Below are positions 1-64,000 of a stretch of DNA of 64,000 nt, piece after piece. Location: the NCBI RefSeq assembly GCF_027596085.1, contig NW_026553805.1, positions 1 to 64,000 on the forward strand, written 5' to 3'. Position 1 is the first letter of the stretch; each line of letters opens with the position of its first letter. The notes under the pieces are model-generated. The model ran no database searches. It was not told where the DNA came from and saw only the letters and a list, made by a program, of their open reading frames with translations. The position numbers and the translations under genes were made by a program. This DNA comes from Anoplopoma fimbria. Lineage: Eukaryota > Chordata > Actinopteri > Perciformes > Anoplopomatidae.

Positions 1-1663
1 CTGCATGTAATCTGATATGCACACATACGCCACATCAACTTCCAACTTTGACTGCTTTTGATCACCAAGCATCATGGATGCCCCACACTTTTGGCCTGCC
101 GGTCCAGGTTTACACTAGACTGTTTTTTTTTACTTACGGTCAATATAGCTGTTAATATTCCCAAATTCTGGTCATGAAGAACACTACTGGACATATGTTT
201 TAAATGGCCATATACTAGTCTGATTCAAAGAGCAATAAAACATAAACACTATCTAAGTTCCAACAAATATATTTCATTAAAGAAAGTCTGAACATAAAAT
301 AATAATAAAACATAGCAAAAAGCCCTACTCTTCTGAATTAAAGAAATTTTGCCTGTTGCAGGTTTAATTATCCTCAATTATATGGATCATCACTGTTTAT
401 CCTGCTTTTATAGCCTATTATTTCCAGTGTCAGATTTGTCAGCTGTTTATTCTAAACATTGCCGCACACATTTATGTTTCCAGTTATAGATATATAGTTT
501 AAAAGGACATATCAGTTAAACATTTCTTTTTGACTGCTTTAGAAAATGGACGGTGGGTGAGAGCATGAAACGTGTTAATTGCGTGAGTCACAGAGAGAAA
601 AGCGTGAGAGTTGGCAGGCCTCCATGGCATTCTGCTGCATTTAATCCAAACCTCACACTTCATTTTCAAAGACACAGTACTTCTGGACCTAATGCCAGGC
701 GATTGATCGTCACCTCATTACCTCTTTCAAACGATTTATATCCCAAATTACTGAACACTTAATATCATTAGTGACTAAGACAAGTACAACTGATCCAGAC
801 ATGCTTTTCATGACTATTCACAGTTTAAATCATATCTCTTTAATTGTGTTTATTTTAGTTTACTTTAAATGGACAATTTCCAGTTGGTTACTACAGTGAT
901 AACATTGTACCCAGGTTTTAAATCCAGATTATCTCAACTACATTATCAGGAGATCAAACCAAAAGTGGAACGCATAATAAATATCAGAAATAAACCCATC
1001 ATTGCAGGAAATCTGTAAACACAATTACAAAAGTTCAAACTCAAGTTCAACAGACAATTTGTATAATAATTTTACTGTTTGTCACCGTTTTCTCTCAAAC
1101 ATGGAGTTTTAGTGATGTTACTTTGTTTCCAAATCTCAGCTTTCAAACTGTAACCAATCTTTTTTTTTCTAATAAATGGTATAAGATTGAGATTAAAGTT
1201 GTAAAAATCATGTTTCAAATGTTTAAAATAATCTTCATTAGAATGACTGGCAGTGCCTTGATCAGAGATTTTGTCTCGACTGTCTTTGATAATAAATCCA
1301 CTGACCCCGCCCGCATTTGACCTCACACCCAAATCCTTTTAATAATTAACTACCCAATGGTAATGGGATGGCACTAATGGTTCCACTCAAATCTTTATTG
1401 TAATCTGTGTCAGATTGGGCTACATACATTTGTATGCATGTCTAAGAATAAGCTGGTCAATGAATGCTCTCAGGTTATAAAAATGCAGTATAAACAGAGG
1501 ATTTTCTTACACTGTCAATGAACAGGTTATAAAAACAGTATAAAAATGTTGTACACACACACTTTCTTTTTTGTTATTTATAATGTATTGTATATCATAT
1601 CTTGTGTATATTCTTTATGTATTCGTTATAGTATTGTGACATTTTTATATTATATACGTAGGT

Positions 1664-2012
1664 CAGTGGTTCTCAAATGGGGGTACGTGTACCCCTGGGG
1701 GTACGTGAAGGCACTCCAGGGGGTACGTGAGATTTTTAAAAAATATATTTAAAATTAGCATCCATTCAGAAATCCTTTAAAAATTGTTATTTAATAAATA
1801 TTCAATAAAATATAAGTGTAAGTTCATAAACTGAATTTAATGCAACAATGCAATCGTCAGTGTTGACAGTTTAATAAATCAGACACTGATGGCAGAGAGC
1901 TGTGTATTACATCTTTTTTTCAACCAACAAATGCTTTGCGCTGGTTAGGGGTACTTGGCTAAAAAAGTATTTCACAGGGGGTGCATCACTGAAAAAAGGT
2001 TGAGAACCACTG
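1664..2012. mobile_element. Non-autonomous hAT element (MITE)
   Basis: Ends are inverted: cagtggttctcaaa on the left and ttgagaaccactg on the right. Near-matching 8-bp target duplications flank it, acgtaggt (1656-1663) and atataggt (2013-2020), differing only by two CpG-decay type changes. It is 349 bp with no transposase. It contains repeated gggggtacgtg motifs near the left end. Confidence 0.8.
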
Positions 2013-2353
2013 ATATAGGTGGAGGCTTCAAATAAGCCCAGAGAGCTTTCTGCCTCTTCCTGCACTGTAATATGATTTATCTATGTTATGTTTTTATATA
2101 ATAAAATATACTAAAATATATATATATAATAGGAGAAGTGTCCACGGCAGACAACATTTGAAAACTAGTTGTCTATCCCGTCTTGTTTTAAGAATAGAAG
2201 GGTCTTAATCGGAGATAAATACTTAAGAAAAATATATATTTGTGTTGCACAATGTATATCGATCCTGATCAGAGCCTACAATCTGGATAAATGAATTTAC
2301 AGCACTAACTCTATATAGAAGAGTGAGAGTTGAAATCATACACATTAAATATA

Positions 2354-2585
2354 CAGTACCAGTCAAAAGTTTGGACACACCTTCTCATTCAATGGTTTTT
2401 CTTTATTTTTTTATTATTTTTTTCTACATTGTAGATTAATATTGAAGACATCCAAACTATGAAGGAACACATTTGGAATTATGTGGTAAACAAACAAATG
2501 CTCAACAAACCAGAATATGTTTTATATTTTATATTCTTAAAAGTAGTTGAATGAGAAGGTGTGTCCAAACTTTTGACTGGTACTG
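2354..2585. mobile_element. Tc1-type MITE, 232 bp
   Basis: Inverted repeats of about 39 bp are identical at both ends (beginning cagtaccagtcaaaagtttg). They are flanked by TA at 2352-2353 and 2586-2587. The interior is AT-rich and non-coding. TA target duplication and end sequence fit a Tc1/mariner non-autonomous family common in fish. Confidence 0.88.
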
Positions 2586-2638
2586 TATCAATACTGGTAC
2601 ACGCACATATTAACACAAACACACACACACACACTCAC

Positions 2639-58986
<56,348 letters not shown>

Positions 58987-58990
<4 letters not shown>

Positions 58991-59061
58991 GTCGGGCCTG
59001 GCTTCTCCCGCGGCTCCGCTGAGCGAAGAGTGAAACCAGGAGCGCTGGAGTGTACGTCCAT
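58987..59061 (-). promoter_or_regulatory. tmtc1 uORF (24 codons) with ATGA overlap
   Basis: In the leader an ATG at 59059-59061, in strong context (G at -3, G at +4), opens a 24-codon reading frame. Its TGA stop overlaps the tmtc1 start codon as ATGA. Such an arrangement can lower translation or force termination-reinitiation. It matters only if transcription starts upstream of 59061, which the sequence does not show. Confidence 0.5.
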
Positions 59062-61665
59062 TCCGCCTGGCAGGTAGCGGTTGTGTCTGCTGTGGAGTGC
59101 GGAGAGACTGTGTTGCTGTAGTGCTGCCTTAAAGTGCAGTCTGTGAACGTCAGACTCGAGGCTTTGTGAGCACCGGTGTTTGATACTCCACTGTCATTTT
59201 TTTTCCTTTCTATGCAAATTGCAAAAATGTATATTCTACTTTACTTTATTTTAATTCATTTTGTCTAATAATTGTTTAATACAAGATTAAATGTATGCGA
59301 TAGCTCAGTCTTAAGTAATTTAGCTAGAAAAACTTGGCTTAACTCACTTTACTTGATTTGTTAGCATTCAATCACATTTCATAATCTTCCTCAGCAGGTG
59401 GAAGAGCCAGAGTAAAGAAAACAGTACTATTTCTTTCCTTTTGATAAAACCTAATGGAATGGAGCTAGGTTCCACTTAATTTGACACAGTGGCTGACAAA
59501 AACACCCATGAGTATTAAGTTTGATAGCCCACATTGACTTATTTCTCTCTATGGGTGTCAGTCGGTGGATGGGAAGTAAAGTCTTTCCTATTAGCATTGA
59601 CATATTGACATTCAAAATAAGTTACTTCCCATACAGTAAGAATAAATAGCTGCACAAATATTTTTCTGAAGACAGATTACTAAGCCTGGATATGGCCATT
59701 TAGCATATGCTGTTTGTGTGTTGACACTTGACAGAAAAAGTCCAATAAAACGCCCACTTATGATAGGCACAACTATCAATACACTGGTATTAAATATGAC
59801 TGGGAAGATTCTAGTTATGACAAGCCCGTTGGAGTTTGTTTGAGAATAATGAAAGGAAGGGAAGGACGAATAGTATACTAATTCTAGTAGCTGGCAAATA
59901 CAATTAGTATGAACATTGAAAAAAAGCACATCTGAGCCACAACTATGGAATGTACGAGCTTATGTGGAGTACAAGAACGCAACATCAGCACTCGAGAACC
60001 CGCCTTCGGACGCATGCGCAAGAGGACGTTGCCTCTGTAGGCCGAAAGAAACTGCAGAAAATCAATGGAGCTCGGCGGAAACTGCAGGAGCGCATGATTG
60101 TAATGCACACTGACCCTTTCCTCCGCACAGCGAGTCAGTAGACCTTTAAAGTAACGTAACGTAAGGGGATGGGGGGGGTGATAGTGACCGCAGAGCAGCT
60201 AGAAACATTAGGCCCCATATTAGAAAACTCCTGCAGGAGAGGTGCATATTATGTAGGCCATGTAGGTATGGTCATTTCTTTGAGGTTGATACCCATCCAG
60301 ACATGTTTCAATACATGTTGAAGTAAGATGTCTCCTGCTTCCACTCTCTGTGAATGTGCATCAGAGATTTCAAGTTTCCACCTTACATTTCATGAGCATA
60401 CTTGATACTTGACGCTCATACATCCAATGGAGATTTAAGGTGAGCACAGACAAAACTATGCCCATTCAGCAGATGAATGTGAAAACAGCATCCAGCAACA
60501 CACTCTGTTTGCCTACATACATAACTCTGAACTATGAAGCTCAAACATCAAGTCAAGTTACAAGACGCAAAACCTCCTCTGGTTGCATTGAAGTCTATGA
60601 GAAAATGACTCTACTTCTCAGTAAACATTGTGATGATGAGTTTATGTACTCAACCTCTAGTTTCAAGTCTTCTACAGCATGATCTCATTTTTTTTAGACT
60701 GAGTCAAATAACCAAAAAGCAAGGTATGCTTTGGGGCGTGGCTAACTTGTGATTGACAGGTTTCTACCATCTAGTAGTTGGCATCTCTACCAAGGTGTCG
60801 CTCCTCCGCAGTTCAAATATGGTCACTTCTGTTCACTCATTGGACCCTCATGCATATCTGTCTGCTGGGTCTGCATACTGCAAAAATGCGACCGGATTTA
60901 ATAGAACATCCTGGTATTTCTGGCATTCTGCATTTGACACACTTTGGGACATACTAAATCTGTTTCTGGCATAATAAATAATAATATTATAATTGTTAAT
61001 TTCCTTGCATCTTAGTCCCTCCGACCAGGGATTCATGAAAAGACGCATGAATAGGAAATGTGTTTTAAGAGAAATGGGACCTCCTTACCTCTTAAACATC
61101 ATGTGAAGCAACGTCTGTTTGCGGCAGCTGATCACAGCTAGATCAGCTGTCAGTCGGCTTTAACAGCGGAGACTTTTAATGGAGTTTATGCATGCATGTG
61201 CATTCTGCTGATAATACAAATAAAGGCACACAGTTATCACTGTCAGAGTGGCATGAAAAGACAGATCTTTCTGACAAATTAAGAAAGTTGTTTGTGATCC
61301 TTTTGTTATTCAGACCTACAACTAACATATATTTTAACCAGATGATGAATCAGAAAACAAATAAAATATTAAGCTTGGGAGTGATGGACTTGAGTTTAAT
61401 TGGTGATCTGTCTTCACTCTGGTATGAAACTTCAGTGATTTTGACTACTTGATACTTGATATCCAAGAGGCGGGCGTATTGGCCGTTAAAAGACTCCCGT
61501 GAAAGCTGCTCTCGGTATTCTCTCATGGCCCATGAGAGATCCCACCTCGCTCTTCAGAGCAGACAGAAGAGCTTTCAGACGGCCTTCAAGATGGCAGATC
61601 AGAACGATTACCGGTTCAAGTGAGGAACTAGGAGCAGGAAATATAAAAGATACTTGTACCCATGA

Positions 61666-62309
61666 TAGGGATGGGCCGATAGTCGATTCTATCGACTATC
61701 GCCGATAGATGGATTCCATCGTCGATCGTCTCAAGTTGCCGATAAAAAGGCGATAATTTTTTTAATAATAAAAAAATAAAAAAATTAAAAATTGAAATAT
61801 GGCGCTGTGGTGGCTTTTTTTTACAACTTAAAAAGCCCCGCAAATTGTAATTGAAGTTATCTGGCACAGGTGGAAACACACTATGTAGCGCTGACCTGCC
61901 GTATTCACTCACTGCTACGAGGAGAGGGGAGGGGCTCGAAACCTACCGCTCTGCTCGCACGGCGAAATGACATCACATTTGTTGTCTGGGAATCCTTCAC
62001 CGGAATCATCCTTCTACAAAGCCGACATATCGGCTGGTTGACGTCTTTAGGTTCACCTTTCTCATTTGGCTTGAATCCAAAAAACTTCCATATGGGCGAA
62101 ATTGCTGTCGTCTTACTAACTAAGATAGCCTCCATTTTTGTGTAACATGACGTATCGAAACTTAAATCAGCGGAGGCTCACGCTGATTTTTTTATTAAAA
62201 AAAAAAGTTGCGTGCGCTCGCACCCCCACTATCGGCTAGCATCGACTATCGGCGATCGCTAGGGGGCACTATCGGACGATGGAAGCTTGTAGGCGATTGC
62301 CCAACCCTA
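61666..62309 (-). mobile_element. hAT transposon derivative with BED-finger remnant, 644 bp
   Basis: Perfect 8-bp target duplication acccatga at 61658-61665 and 62310-62317. Ends are tagggatgggccgatag and the reverse complement of gcgattgcccaaccct, followed by tracts of tatcgactatcg. The centre keeps the first coding part of a hAT transposase on the minus strand. Confidence 0.92.
61905..62135 (-). pseudogene. BED zinc-finger remnant of hAT transposase
   Basis: Reads KTTAISPIWKFFGFKPNEKG, then EPKDVNQPICRLCRRMIPVK and DSQTTNVMS. W-x2-FF and C-x2-C with TTN are BED features. The following residues (FRRA) lack the HL pair expected next, and gtaggt beyond could be the old splice donor. The rest of the transposase is absent. 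Confidence 0.65.
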
Positions 62310-63916
62310 ACCCATGATGTCTACTGTCATATATGGTCTGGGTGGAACAAAATAATCCAAATTGGCTTGATAATGTCATATGATATGCATTTAATGGGAG
62401 CTCTATTAGACCTACAGAAACAATTATTATATTGTTATAATTATTATCATCATATTATTGGTGTTACATTTTCATGTAAAAAATATAATAATAGGCTAGT
62501 GAAATAATAAAAATTATCATATTACAAATTTTAAAGGCAGAAATGTATTATGTCTGTGGTTGAAGAAATTATGTTGATACAGCGTACTGAATTTAATCTT
62601 GATTTGTTAGCATTTTGTTAACCTTTTTACAACCATTTAGCATTAAACGTTTTTTCAAATGTTTTTCAAACTTGAAACAACAACGGCATTTCAATGTTGA
62701 AGGTTGGTCATGTGCATGCTGGGTAGATTTCTTTGGCCCCCTGCGGAATCTGATCATCAAGGAAATGTTTAGCCACATGTCATCATTACACCGGAACAGT
62801 GCAACAAAATAGAGGAATTAAATGTTTGGAATAATCGCAAAAATGTGTTCCCGACTGGTAAACCCCCAATCCTTCATGCCCCCTCAAGTCAGAGAAACAA
62901 CTCAAGAACAGCTACCATGCTGTTTGAGTAGTAAAATCCAACACATCTTCTTTGTAGCATAAACGTTTTTTACACATTAAGGCTTAAAGCTCATGAACAC
63001 ACAGAAGGCGGAAGAGCTTCACAACTTGCAAAAGAGACAATTCGAGGAGCACCTGAATGCACCATAATCTGAGCTGTTCATGCGCTCTCCCAGTGGGGAT
63101 GTAATTGTAGTTTTCACATAAATTGCTTCTAATTTGTTCCAGTGTCAGTGTGTTTGTGTCCAGCACAGATCTGCAGCTTTTTAATCCGTGCTAGCTACCT
63201 TTCCAAAACTGTTAAGTAGGCCTTCTGGTGTCAAACGGCACCTTCTGCTGCAGATCACTGTCTGAGATCGAGTGCTGTGGCTTTTTGGCGTTTCTTGCAA
63301 AAATCTCCCAAATTAAAATGAAAAGAAAATAAGTTGGGAGGTTTAATGTTTTCAGTTCCAACGGACAGCAGCATAACATTGTGCGTGCACATTTTTACTT
63401 CCTTGCTTAACAAGTATTCTACTGTTGTCGATTAATTTAGTTGTAATTTTCTTCTGATTAACAACAAAACAAACTAATGATTTTTTAAATTTTCTTCTTG
63501 TTTTATTGTGTAAAATAAAAACACAGGTAGTGTGCCATACATTGACTTAGGGCCCGTGGCAAAACATTTGATTTGTTTTATCTTCTCAACTTTACCCATT
63601 AAAACTGCAAAGGCTGAAGCTGGAGATGGGAGGAGAACAATATAAAGTGATGAAGGTTGTGGTAATATGGCCGGCAACACTTAAATCTACTTTCACCCCT
63701 TGCTGTAGCTAAATTTAATGAAGCGGTTCCATCTGCATTTAGTTCAATGCCATGTCTCAATGTCACAGAGGAATCCTACATTAACTTTAGTCCCTCCCAG
63801 ATTGATCGATTGCTACAGGCTCACTGCAAATTATACTCCACTCCATTGTCCCTCTTAAAAAGAAGACAATGAAACAAAGCTTGAAACTTGAAAATATAAA
63901 ACGGTGCACCAATTTG

Positions 63917-64000
63917 AAAGAATCTTGTCCCTTCGTAATGCCAGAGCAGTTATTTATTCATCATCAATAGAGAAAAATAAGAACAACCCCAGGTTTCTCT
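63917..64000 (+). mobile_element. L2-like LINE RT start, cut by window edge
   Basis: An open plus-strand frame reads FERILSLRNARAVIYSSSIE then KNKNNPRFL, the KNNPRFLF block that precedes reverse transcriptase in fish L2-like LINEs. The related but decayed block is at 15640. The element continues past the right edge. Confidence 0.7.

Larger units (their letters stand above)
1..2638. other. tmtc1 intron 8 (partial)
   Basis: AT-rich non-coding DNA. Two MITEs are seen (1664-2012 and 2354-2585). The rest holds no recognisable gene; the short ORFs at 553-762 and 1072-1332 resemble nothing known. Confidence 0.7.
59062..64000. other. Upstream flank of tmtc1
   Basis: AT-rich intergenic DNA. Contains a repeat of the type seen at 3090 (about 60735-60850: tgattgacaggtttctacca and aggtgtcgctcctcc), a hAT element at 61666 and an L2-like LINE start at 63917. 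No gene is visible in 59170-60700, 60980-61650 or 62320-63900. Confidence 0.7.

Overview
The window is vertebrate nuclear DNA, almost certainly from a teleost fish. It carries the 5' half of one large, intron-rich gene with canonical GT-AG junctions. It also holds Tc1-like transposons with transposases, hAT elements with exact 8-bp target duplications, tRNA-derived SINEs, L1- and L2-like LINE fragments and very dense (CA)n repeats. No bacterial, organellar or plasmid features are visible. The species cannot be named from the sequence alone.

The gene is tmtc1, on the minus strand. It starts at 58990 and runs off the left edge. Eight coding exons can be joined with matching phases: 58695-58990, 44997-45174, 28646-28719, 25448-25624, 13263-13344, 11247-11350, 4105-4292 and 2639-2760. 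Together they encode about 407 residues: the N-terminal multi-membrane (GT-C-like) half of an ER O-mannosyltransferase that acts on cadherins. The TPR half lies beyond the left edge. Exon 7 has a length that breaks frame between exons 6 and 8, at a four-base homopolymer. The 5' leader has a 24-codon uORF whose stop overlaps the tmtc1 start codon (ATGA).

The rest is intron and upstream flank, filled with transposon debris. Intron 8 (1-2638) has a hAT MITE and a Tc1-type MITE. Intron 7 has a 69-bp GA/CT microsatellite that forms the exon 8 acceptor tract. Intron 6 holds SINEs and a 127-bp (CA)n. Intron 4 holds a Tc1 fragment, an L2-like LINE remnant, a TTAA-flanked MITE with a tRNA-like insert, an L1-like endonuclease fragment, an inverted-repeat pair and a perfect 23-bp hairpin. 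Intron 3 holds a 1.54-kb Tc1 element ending 89 bp from exon 3. Intron 2 holds a hAT with a BED zinc-finger exon, a young SINE, an L1 RT fragment, a TA-flanked MITE and a possible endogenous-retrovirus leader. Intron 1 holds a LINE RT fragment, a deleted Tc1, a 1.63-kb Tc1 with one nonsense codon, a LINE 3' tail and a LINE endonuclease fragment ending in poly(A). Upstream of the gene are a second hAT with a BED remnant and the start of an L2-like LINE at the right edge.

I found no convincing new biological system. The observations most worth checking are the exon 7 frameshift, the ATGA uORF, the nearly intact transposases, the two BED-finger hAT derivatives, the tRNA-Pro-like primer binding site and the perfect hairpin.
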